NCBI GenBank assembly: GCA_019454185.1 | Contig: CP075368.1 | Span: forward strand, 62,001-126,000 | Source of the DNA: Phycisphaeraceae bacterium | GTDB lineage: Bacteria; Planctomycetota; Phycisphaerae; Phycisphaerales; UBA1924 | Length of the DNA: 64,000 nucleotides | Direction of reading: 5' to 3' | Shown here: one piece after another, positions 45,414 through 52,819 of the stretch | Layout of the letters: each line of letters opens with the position of its first letter | How positions within the stretch are numbered: the first letter of the stretch is position 1 | Made by a program: the position numbers and the translations under genes | The notes under the pieces: model-generated | Database searches by the model: none | What the model saw: only the letters and a program-made list of their open reading frames with translations | What the model was told of the DNA's origin: nothing

Positions 45414-47348
45414 TCAGAAAGCCCAGCAGGAGCATCCCGCGCCGCCGCCCAGTGCATCGCGACCAAGGGGGGCGGTGGTCAGCCCGTGAGGACAGCACAC
45501 GGGCAAGGGTGGCAGCGATGCTCCCGCGGCGACGCGCCAGTGCCCGCCGAACTTCCCGACAGGTGACCATTCCGGCAGCACGGGTATCGGAGTCGGTGCG
45601 TGTGGCGTGAAGGCGCCCGCGGCGTGGACAACCCGGCCGCCCATCACCGTGAGCACGCTCTCGATGCCACGGATCTGATGTGCCGGCACGGAGAAGTAGT
45701 CGTCACTCAAGAGGGTGAAATCGGCAAGCTGTCCGGGAGCGATCCGGCCCTTCCGGGCTTCTTCGCGGCTGAACCACGCGCTGCCGCCCGTGTAGAGCCG
45801 GAGGGCTTCTTCACGGCTGAGGAGATTGGAGTCCGGATACATGGCCGTGCCGCCGACTGTCCGGCCTGTGACCAGCCACGAGAGGCTGGTCCAGGGGTTG
45901 TAGCTGGCGACGCGGGTCGCGTCGGTTCCTGCGCCGACGGGAACGCCCATCTCGAGCATTCGCCGCACGGGCGGCGTGCGTTCCGCGGCCTGCTTGCCGT
46001 AGCGCTGGATGAAGTACTCGCCTTGGAAGGCCATGCGGTGCTGGACAGCGATACCGCCTCCGAGGGCTTTCACACGCTCGATGTTGCGGTCGCTGATGGT
46101 CTCGCAATGGTCGAAAAACCAGCGCAGGTCGGAGATCGGCGCCTCGCGGTTCACTCGCTCGAAGACATCGAGTGCGCGTGTGATGGTCTCGTCGTAGGTG
46201 GCGTGCAGGCGGAAGGCCCACTTGTTGCGTGCCAGCAGGCCGACTACGGCTTCGAGCTCTTCCTCCATTGAACCAGGCATGTCGGGGCGAGCGACTATGA
46301 AGTCTTCGAAGTCCGCCGCGGAGTAGACGAGCATCTCTCCCGCGCCGTTGAGGCGGAGCAGTTCGTCGCCCTGGTACATGCGGTTGTTCGCGGCCCACGC
46401 GGCGAAGTCCTCGCGCTCCTTCTGCGGGCGCTGGGTGAAGAGGTTGTACGCAATGCGCACGGTCATCTCGCCGCGATTGTGCAGCTCGTTGATGACGGCA
46501 TAGTCATCTGGGTAGTTCTGGAAGCCGCCGCCCGCGTCGCACACGCTGGTAACGCCCAAGCGATTCAGCTCCCGCATGAAGTGCCGGGTCGAGTTCATCT
46601 GGTGTTCGGGCGGGAGCTTTGGCCCGAGAGAGAGCGTCTTGTAGAGAATCCAAGCGTTCGGGTCAGCAACCAGCAGACCGGTGGGGTTGCCGTCGCGATC
46701 GCGCTCGATGATGCCGCCGGGGGGATCCGGAGTGTCTTTGCCGTAGCCGACGGCCCGCAGTGCTGCGCGGTTCAGCAAGGCCCGATCGTAGAGGTGGAGG
46801 ATGAACACGGGCGTGTCGGGTGCGGCGGCATTGAGTTCATCGAGCGTGGGCAGACGGCGCTCGGTGAACTGGAGTTCGGCGAAGCCGCCGACGACGCGGA
46901 CCCACTGTCCCTGTGGCGTGCGGGCGACCTGTTCGCGCAGCAGGCGCATAGCGTCTGCAAGGGATGGGACACCATCCCAGCGGAGTTCCAGGTTGTAGTT
47001 GAGCCCGCCGCGGATGATGTGCACGTGCGAGTCGTTGAGCCCGGGGATCAGACGACGGCCGCCAGCGTCGATGACGCGGGTCTGAGGCCCCTTCAGGGCG
47101 AGAACTTCCTTGTCATCACCGGCGGCGACGAACTGTCCGGCGTCGACGGCCAGCGCACGCACCTCATGCCCGGGCCTCTGCATCGTTGTGATGCGAGCGT
47201 TGTGGACGATGAGATCTGGGACCAAGGAGTCGATGCCGCTTGCTGTGGGGCGTGTCACGGTGCATCCTCCGGTAAGCAGACCCGTCGCGGCGACGGCCGC
47301 CACGCTGATTGCTTCGCGTCTGGTGATGTGGTCGTGTGAGCGCGTCAT
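45414..47348 (-). CDS. Exported amidohydrolase of the YtcJ type
   Basis: A 644-residue metal-dependent hydrolase. It begins with a twin-arginine-like signal (TRREAISVAAVAATGLLTGG) ending at Cys29, so it may be a Tat-exported lipoprotein; the lipobox is imperfect. The amidohydrolase fold is seen from the first strand (DLIVHNARITTMQRPG) and the metal motif LIPGLNDSHVHI, through FDHCETISDRN, to GAGTDATRVASYNPW and the closing RIAPGQLADFTLL. YtcJ-like enzymes act on amide or related bonds; the substrate is unknown. The last 50 residues are Pro/Cys-rich and unlike the family, so the 3' end may have been extended by loss of the original stop. First of a cluster of small-molecule enzymes. Confidence 0.88.
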   Translation of the reverse strand: MTRSHDHITRREAISVAAVAATGLLTGGCTVTRPTASGIDSLVPDLIVHNARITTMQRPGHEVRALAVDAGQFVAAGDDKEVLALKGPQTRVIDAGGRRLIPGLNDSHVHIIRGGLNYNLELRWDGVPSLADAMRLLREQVARTPQGQWVRVVGGFAELQFTERRLPTLDELNAAAPDTPVFILHLYDRALLNRAALRAVGYGKDTPDPPGGIIERDRDGNPTGLLVADPNAWILYKTLSLGPKLPPEHQMNSTRHFMRELNRLGVTSVCDAGGGFQNYPDDYAVINELHNRGEMTVRIAYNLFTQRPQKEREDFAAWAANNRMYQGDELLRLNGAGEMLVYSAADFEDFIVARPDMPGSMEEELEAVVGLLARNKWAFRLHATYDETITRALDVFERVNREAPISDLRWFFDHCETISDRNIERVKALGGGIAVQHRMAFQGEYFIQRYGKQAAERTPPVRRMLEMGVPVGAGTDATRVASYNPWTSLSWLVTGRTVGGTAMYPDSNLLSREEALRLYTGGSAWFSREEARKGRIAPGQLADFTLLSDDYFSVPAHQIRGIESVLTVMGGRVVHAAGAFTPHAPTPIPVLPEWSPVGKFGGHWRVAAGASLPPLPVCCPHGLTTAPLGRDALGGGAGCSCWAF

Positions 47349-47366
47349 GGTGTGTCCGATTGCTGC

Positions 47367-47987
47367 TTAGATCGTCGGTCCCGCGTGAAGCCATCCCCGC
47401 AGCACTCTGCCGAGCAAGGGGCCGACGACATATGCGACGAGCGGCACGATGATCCCGGTCAGAACGAGGGCCGCGAGGGGGATCGGCAGCTTCACTCCCA
47501 GCTTCTGCATGATGTACGAGAGCGCGACGACGAGCACGTAGATTGCCGCCCACGACATGAGCGTGGTCTTCCATTTCGGGGGCGCGAAGTCCGGCGGGAG
47601 ATCGAACCACGTCTCGAGCCCAGGATACTCCTCGAATCGATCACTCCTGACCAGCTCGGCAATCGGTGCGAAGAGCTCTGCCCGCGTCTTTGACGAGTGC
47701 CACGCGAGGAGGTTGGAACGCTTGTCGAACTTGTAGACGAATCGATACGCGCCGCGGTCAACGCCATCGACACCACCGACCGGTCGCAGGACAGTCGCAC
47801 CAAGGTGTCCGGGCTGACTGGTCGCCTCGGCGATGAGCGCACCCATCAGCAGTTCGAATCGACCCTCCGCCCCGGGGCGCACGCGTATGTCCCGGATAAC
47901 TGTCACCGGAGGATCGGTCGCGTCGGTGCGGAGGAACCGGAGCGCAGGCGAATCGGGTGAGGTTGGGATCTCCGAAGCGTTCGACAC
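47367..47987 (-). CDS. ABM-domain protein with two membrane helices
   Basis: A 206-residue protein. The N-terminal part (about 20-120) is an antibiotic-biosynthesis-monooxygenase-like ferredoxin fold: VTVIRDIRVRPGAEGRFELL, GHLGATVLRP, YRFVYKFDKRSNLLAWHSS. Two transmembrane helices follow (about 140-160 and 168-195). Such fusions occur in proteobacterial clusters with isochorismatase-like hydrolases. The GTG start at 47987 is chosen because GGAG lies 8 nt upstream; no good ATG exists. It lies 18 nt before the amidohydrolase start, so they are probably one operon. The reaction is unknown. Confidence 0.78.
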   Translation of the reverse strand: MSNASEIPTSPDSPALRFLRTDATDPPVTVIRDIRVRPGAEGRFELLMGALIAEATSQPGHLGATVLRPVGGVDGVDRGAYRFVYKFDKRSNLLAWHSSKTRAELFAPIAELVRSDRFEEYPGLETWFDLPPDFAPPKWKTTLMSWAAIYVLVVALSYIMQKLGVKLPIPLAALVLTGIIVPLVAYVVGPLLGRVLRGWLHAGPTI

Positions 47988-48121
47988 TTCTCGTACTCCA
48001 TCCGGCCGTGAGCAGAAAGCCGCCAACGATCGACACGCTCTTGAGAATGGGCGCAGCGATCCAGAAGGCGTGGATCACATGGGTCACGCTGATCAGGAAG
48101 ACCGCGAGGATCCTCGAACGC
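47980..48121 (-). pseudogene. C-terminal remnant of a DoxX-family gene
   Basis: Directly after the isochorismatase stop, the minus strand reads RILAVFLISVTHVIHAFWIA and SVSIVGGFLLTAG. This matches the last helices of DoxX-like membrane proteins (H-x-F-W then a GGLLL-type helix). There is no N-terminal half, and the frame runs on into the ABM gene without a stop. DoxX genes are frequent partners of the neighbouring enzyme types. Confidence 0.6.
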
Positions 48122-48841
48122 TTAGTGCCCGCCGGCTGCCGGCACCTTGTACTCGGGATACGTCGTGGGCGGTGCCTTGTGGACCATCGTGTAGGCATAC
48201 TCCACGCCGATGCCATAGGCACCGAAGTGTGATTTGGCGATATCCATGACTGCGTCGTATGTGCCGCGGTGCGCCCAGTCGCGTTGCCACTCGAGCATGA
48301 CCGAGAGCGCGGTGACGGGCCTTGCGCCCGCCTGGATACACCGCTTCATCGCGTTGTCGTGGGCGAGCTGGCTGATATCGCCGCAGCAGTCCTCGACGAT
48401 GAAGACTTCGTATCCGTCGTGGATGGCCTGAATCGTGGGGAGCGCGACGCAGGTCTCGGTCCAGAGACCAGTGAGAACGATCTTCTTGCGGCCGCCTCCC
48501 CCAGCGTCCTGAATTGCCTTCACGAAGTTAGCGTCGTCCCAGGAGTTCATTGAGGTGCGTTCAATTGGCTCCTGACCGCCCAGGGCGGCGATCACCTGTG
48601 GCCAGGTGTTGCCGCTGAACGACTTGGACTCCACGGTTGAGAGAACCGTCGGCACGCCGAAGACCCGGGCTGCCTTGCAGAGTGCGACATTGCGGTTGAT
48701 GATGCTCTGGCGGTCGAACTCGCCGCTCATCCCCACGCCGAAGAGCATCTGCGGCTGCAGATCGATCATGGCCACGACGCAGTTGTTGGGGGTAAGGAGG
48801 CCCTTCTCGGAGAGCTTGGGACGGTTGGAAGCGGATGACAT
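48122..48841 (-). CDS. Isochorismatase-family hydrolase 1
   Basis: A 239-residue cysteine hydrolase of the isochorismatase/YcaC group. The putative catalytic Asp is in VVAMIDLQPQ, the nucleophile Cys in LWTETCVALPT, and a basic pair GRKKIVLTG lies between. It shares with the second hydrolase at 51391 the stretches AARVFGVPTVLS, SVMLEWQRDWA and NSWDD, so the two are paralogues. These enzymes hydrolyse small amides or enol ethers; the substrate is not predictable. AGGAG lies 8 nt before ATG 48841. It is followed at once by the DoxX remnant. Confidence 0.88.
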   Translation of the reverse strand: MSSASNRPKLSEKGLLTPNNCVVAMIDLQPQMLFGVGMSGEFDRQSIINRNVALCKAARVFGVPTVLSTVESKSFSGNTWPQVIAALGGQEPIERTSMNSWDDANFVKAIQDAGGGGRKKIVLTGLWTETCVALPTIQAIHDGYEVFIVEDCCGDISQLAHDNAMKRCIQAGARPVTALSVMLEWQRDWAHRGTYDAVMDIAKSHFGAYGIGVEYAYTMVHKAPPTTYPEYKVPAAGGH

Positions 48842-49112
48842 GGCGGTGTGCTCCTGAATGAATGCGAGGATCAAGGCCGAGCCCTCGGGTGCGTCCGAAG
48901 GGCTCCCACTGTTACTGAGCGCGGGGCCGGGACAGGGGAAGGCGGGACGCTCCACGGTCGTGGATAAGAACGGGCCGCCCAAGTCGATACTGGAGTTGGC
49001 GATGAGGGGCGTCCTGCCCCCGGGCTTCTCGTGGGCTTGAGCATCCGCGGAAGACGCACGTCCGAGCGCGGCTGACCGAAGCGATCATCGCCCGGGCATC
49101 TGGAGCGCTCCG

Positions 49113-50120
49113 CTACGAGACGCGCGGCGGGAGCGCAACCGTTTCGCCCGCTACATCGATCGCGACCTTGCCGCGGAGTGCATACGACCGTCTGCTTTCA
49201 AGGAGCTCATGGGCCTCGCCCATTCTCGCGAGCGGAAGAGTCGCGCCGATGACCGGCTTCACGAGACCGCGCTCGACCAGCGTGGTGAGCGCGTCCAGCT
49301 TTCCTCGGTTCTGTCGTGTGAAGACGAAGTGGTATGCGGCGTTCCTGCCCCACGCCTCGATGAGGTTCTGCGGCTGTGCGATGTCGACGATGCTGACGAC
49401 GCGTCCGAAGTCGGCGAGTGTGAGCGGGCTTCGTGTGAGCGTGTCGCCGCCAATGGTGTCGAAGACGACATCGACCCCCTTGCCTCGCGTCAGTTCGGCG
49501 ACGGCATCGACGTAGTCCGTCGAAGTGAAGTCGATCGCCGCATCCGCTCCGAGCGAGCGCACAAAGTCATGGTCGCCGGCTTTCGCTGTGGTGATCACTC
49601 GAGCGCCGATCGCCTTCGCGACCTGGATCGCGATCGTGCCCAAGCCGCCCGCGCCTCCATGGATGAGAATCGTCTCCCCCACGGTGAGCACAGCTCGCGT
49701 CACCAGTGCCTCCCATACCGTACCGCCGACGAGCGTGAGACTCGCCGCCTCCAGGTGGCTGAGGTTCTCCGGCTTGCGGCCGACGAGTTCGACATCGGCA
49801 ACATGCTGCTCGGCGTAAGAGCCGGGGCCGCCGAAGATTCGCGGCGTGTAGTACACCGCATCGCCGACACGAAACTCGGTCACACGGGATCCAACTTCCT
49901 CGATGACGCCAGAGACGTCATGCCCGATGATCGCCGGGAGCGGCACATGATCCTTGTAGTCTCCGCGTCGGATCTGATAATCGAGCGGGTTGACGGCGGT
50001 CGCATGGACGCGAACCCGAACCTGTCGGGATTCGACTCGCGGAACAGGGACATCGAGCAGCTCAAATGCATCGGTCCCTCCGAAGCGGGAGAGTACAACG
50101 GCTTTCATCTGATCAGTCAT
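49113..50120 (-). CDS. NADP-dependent MDR oxidoreductase
   Basis: A 335-residue medium-chain reductase of the quinone oxidoreductase/zeta-crystallin branch. The GroES-like part covers about 1-130 with [16 protein letters not shown] and [15 protein letters not shown]. The NADPH loop is [17 protein letters not shown] at about 152-168. No zinc ligands are evident. It may reduce a quinone or enone made or used by neighbouring enzymes (pirin, ABM protein). The start at 50120 is supported by GAGGAG upstream; the longer frame to 50351 overlaps the pirin 3' end and is rejected. Confidence 0.9.
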   Translation of the reverse strand: MTDQMKAVVLSRFGGTDAFELLDVPVPRVESRQVRVRVHATAVNPLDYQIRRGDYKDHVPLPAIIGHDVSGVIEEVGSRVTEFRVGDAVYYTPRIFGGPGSYAEQHVADVELVGRKPENLSHLEAASLTLVGGTVWEALVTRAVLTVGETILIHGGAGGLGTIAIQVAKAIGARVITTAKAGDHDFVRSLGADAAIDFTSTDYVDAVAELTRGKGVDVVFDTIGGDTLTRSPLTLADFGRVVSIVDIAQPQNLIEAWGRNAAYHFVFTRQNRGKLDALTTLVERGLVKPVIGATLPLARMGEAHELLESRRSYALRGKVAIDVAGETVALPPRVS

Positions 50121-50170
50121 GTCGGTGCTCCTCATTGTGGTTGCGTGTGCGCGCCGGGACGGGCGGTTCT

Positions 50171-50233
50171 TTCTCAACGTTGTGCACACGGCCCACCCAC
50201 TCCGGTAGCGGCAATGCCCGTAGCCGTTGAGAA
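50171..50233. other. Inverted repeat between pirin and the MDR gene
   Basis: TTCTCAACG (50171-50179) and CGTTGAGAA (50225-50233) form perfect 9-bp arms around 45 nt. It may be a weak terminator or processing signal between the two genes. Confidence 0.35.
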
Positions 50234-50298
50234 GCGGCCGCCTTCTTCGCACCGAACCGCGACTGAACGACTCGAGTTCGGTACACCCTTGCATCGTG

Positions 50299-51231
50299 TC
50301 AGCCAGAAGGAGAGGGTCCGTCCGGCAACGGAATGAAATCGTTGGCATCACTGGGGATAATCGGGAAGCGACGCTTTCTCCAGTCCTCTTTCGCTTGCAC
50401 TAAGCGCTCCTTGGAAGAGGACACGAAGTTCCAGTAGATGTAGCGTGGTCCGTCCATCACCGCGCCTCCGAGGACCATCAAGCGCGCCTCATCGTGGGCG
50501 ATGACCGTCACTTCGTCGCCGGGGCGGAGGACGAGCATCTGTTGCGGCGGAAAGCGGATGCCGCCGATCTCGATGTGACCAAGAAGCGTGTAGATGGCGC
50601 GTTCCTCGGTTGTCGCGGGGATGCCGAGTTTCGCGCCCGGTTTCATGCAGACGTCGACGTAAAGAGTCGGCCACTGCGTGGCCACGGGCGACCGGATACC
50701 CATGAACTCGCCGAGAATCAGGCGGCCCGAGATTCCCGGCTCGTCGAAAGTCGGTAGGTCTTGCCGACGAGCGCGGGTGAACTCGGGGTCGCCTTCTTCT
50801 TGGGTTCGTGGTTGTGCCAACCAGCTCTGCACGCCGAAGAGTCTTGATGGCTGCTCGCGAACGTCCTTACCAGTGCGTTCAGAGTGGACGATCCCGGCGC
50901 CTGCTGTCATGAGGTTCACGTCGCCAGCGTGGATGCGGAGGTCATTGCCCAAGGAGTCCCGATGGTCGATCGAACCGTTGAGCAGGTAGGTCACCGTCGC
51001 GAGCCCGATGTGCGGGTGCGGGCGAACGTCGATGCCCTTGCCGCTTAGGAACTCGCCCGGGCCCATCTGATCCCAGAATATAAACGGACCCACCATTCGC
51101 TTCGAACGGAAAGGAAGAGCCCGACGCACCTCGAATCCGCCGATATCGCTCGCGCGGGGGAGGATCACCATCTCTAAGCCAGCGGGACATTTCAGATCGC
51201 TGTCGGCATCGGCTGTTGGCAACCAGCTCAT
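50299..51231 (-). CDS. Pirin family protein
   Basis: A 310-residue bicupin protein. The metal motif of the first cupin is seen as [17 protein letters not shown] (His pair) and [11 protein letters not shown] (third His and Glu). Pirins act as quercetin-type dioxygenases or regulators; which one applies here is unknown. The second cupin ([30 protein letters not shown]) lacks the His set, as usual. GGAAGGAAAG lies upstream of ATG 51231. It stands in a cluster with an MDR reductase and two isochorismatase-type hydrolases on the same strand. Confidence 0.92.
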   Translation of the reverse strand: MSWLPTADADSDLKCPAGLEMVILPRASDIGGFEVRRALPFRSKRMVGPFIFWDQMGPGEFLSGKGIDVRPHPHIGLATVTYLLNGSIDHRDSLGNDLRIHAGDVNLMTAGAGIVHSERTGKDVREQPSRLFGVQSWLAQPRTQEEGDPEFTRARRQDLPTFDEPGISGRLILGEFMGIRSPVATQWPTLYVDVCMKPGAKLGIPATTEERAIYTLLGHIEIGGIRFPPQQMLVLRPGDEVTVIAHDEARLMVLGGAVMDGPRYIYWNFVSSSKERLVQAKEDWRKRRFPIIPSDANDFIPLPDGPSPSG

Positions 51232-51390
51232 TGGCTTTCCTTCCGCGGGGCTCCCGCTGCACGATCGCTCGCGCCCAGTCTACCTCGTGGTATGTCCATG
51301 CGGTCGTGCTTTCTCGTACCAACGCGACCGCGTGGCCGCGAGTGTGGCGGCGGATACGAAGGTTGCCAGCAGACCCACTTCCGGCCGACA

Positions 51391-52044
51391 TCAGCCTGCT
51401 GCGTCGGGCACCGGAGTGTTGAGCAGTTGCTGCTCCCACAGATAGGCGATCCCGCTCCCGGCAAGGTTTTGGATGACGACTGCGTTGATCGCCGCGGCAG
51501 TTTCAGCCCGCGCCCAATCGCGTTGCCATTCCGATGCGAGCGCCACCCATGTCATCATGTTGATGCCAGCTGCAATCATGCGCTGGATGGCCACCTGATG
51601 CCCCTCGACCGATATGCCCCCGCACGCGTCGGTGATGACTGTCACGTCCCAGCCCTCCCCCGCAGCCTGGATCGCCGGCATCGCGACACAGATCTCGGTC
51701 CACAGTCCCGCGATGATCAGTTGCTTGCGCCCGGTCGCTTTGACTGCATTGACGACTTTCGGATCCTCCCAGGTGTTGATCAGGGTGCGGTCGATCACCG
51801 CTTGGCCGGGAAACACATCCGTGATCTGTGGGAAGATGCGGCCGCCGCGATCTTCGACCACACTCGTCAGAATGGTCGGGACGCCGAAGACCTTGGCGGC
51901 CTTCGCCAATCCCGCCGAGTTGTTGACCACCATGTGGGGATCGTGGCTGTTCAAGTTTGCCAGCTGGTAGGGCTGATGATCGATCAGAACGAGCACTGAC
52001 TCTTCGGGGCGGAGAAGTGAGGACAGTCCGCTTCTGATACTCAT
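51391..52044 (-). CDS. Isochorismatase-family hydrolase 2
   Basis: A 217-residue cysteine hydrolase, paralogue of the one at 48122. Catalytic landmarks: VLVLIDHQPYQ (Asp), TGRKQLIIAGLWTEICVAMP (Lys region and Cys). It shares KVFGVPTILTSV, NTWEDPKV and LASEWQRDWA with the paralogue. The C-terminus is shorter. AAAGGAAA lies upstream of ATG 52044. It is the first gene of the minus-strand enzyme cluster, and a divergent sigma factor lies 127 nt away. Substrate unknown; YcaC-like enzymes are the closest group I recall. Confidence 0.88.
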   Translation of the reverse strand: MSIRSGLSSLLRPEESVLVLIDHQPYQLANLNSHDPHMVVNNSAGLAKAAKVFGVPTILTSVVEDRGGRIFPQITDVFPGQAVIDRTLINTWEDPKVVNAVKATGRKQLIIAGLWTEICVAMPAIQAAGEGWDVTVITDACGGISVEGHQVAIQRMIAAGINMMTWVALASEWQRDWARAETAAAINAVVIQNLAGSGIAYLWEQQLLNTPVPDAAG

Positions 52045-52157
52045 AGTGATTTCCTTTGCTGATGTGCACTGATGGGACCACTCGGCCTCGCTCAACTCTT
52101 CTGAGCGTGGGGCTGGGTCACCGCGCTCCAGATGTGCCGGGTTGCTGCTGCTTGAGG

Positions 52158-52163
52158 TACAAT
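52158..52163 (+). promoter_or_regulatory. -10 box before the second ECF/kinase pair
   Basis: TACAAT with 8 nt to the GTG start at 52172. There is no good -35 hexamer and no ribosome binding site at usual spacing. Confidence 0.4.
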
Positions 52164-52171
52164 CCGGAGCC

Positions 52172-52798
52172 GTGGACCAGCAGAACACCACTCTCGCAGT
52201 TCAGGGGTATCTGGATGAACTCGCCGGGCTCCAGGGCGATTCGCTGGCCGAGCCGTTGGTGCGAGATCTGCTTGCCCGCTCGGTCGGACGCCTGGAGTTG
52301 CTCTGTGGGGCCCTTCTGTTTCGGAGCTATCCCCGGCTTACACGGGCACCCTTGAATCTCCAGACTGAGGAGATGCTTGGGGCCGTGGTTGAGCGTTTGC
52401 TGAAGGCCATGCGGAAGGCAAGGCCCGGGAACGTGCGTCAGTTCTTCGCCATCGCCAACCAGCACATGCGCTGGGAACTGAATGACCTGGCCCGACGCTT
52501 AGATGAACAACCGCCTGCAGCGCAGATTCCCGACGGCCATGCGGCCGCCGCGGAATCGACGGGATCCCAGGTCAGCCCCGTAGCTCGTCGGCTCTTTCAG
52601 GCGATCGACGACCTTCCTGAAGAGGAGCGCGAGGCGTTCAGTCTCATTCGCATTCAAGGGCTCACGCGAGGCGAAGCCGCGGAGATCCTTGATGTTTCGG
52701 TGAAGACTGTCCAGCGGCGAGTGAACCGTGCGGTGCTTCTCCTCAGTCACACTGTCGGCGATCTTCGGCCCGTGGACTCGCTGCCGAGTGAACCGTGA
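52172..52798 (+). CDS. ECF-type sigma factor paired with a kinase
   Basis: A 208-residue sigma-70 family protein. Region 2 (about 50-115) is seen as LNLQTEEMLGAVVERLLKAM and FFAIANQHMRWELNDLARR. Region 4 (about 140-195) has LPEEEREAFSLIRIQGLTRG and AAEILDVSVKTVQRRVNRAV. It lacks a separate anti-sigma gene; a Ser/Thr kinase starts 21 nt after its stop. The GTG at 52172 is chosen because TACAAT lies 8 nt upstream; a TTG further up at 52142 would read through that box. This is the second ECF/kinase pair in the window and is distinct in sequence from the first. Confidence 0.87.
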   Translation: MDQQNTTLAVQGYLDELAGLQGDSLAEPLVRDLLARSVGRLELLCGALLFRSYPRLTRAPLNLQTEEMLGAVVERLLKAMRKARPGNVRQFFAIANQHMRWELNDLARRLDEQPPAAQIPDGHAAAAESTGSQVSPVARRLFQAIDDLPEEEREAFSLIRIQGLTRGEAAEILDVSVKTVQRRVNRAVLLLSHTVGDLRPVDSLPSEP

Positions 52799-52819
52799 AG
52801 CGGAGCCGCTGGAGCTTCT

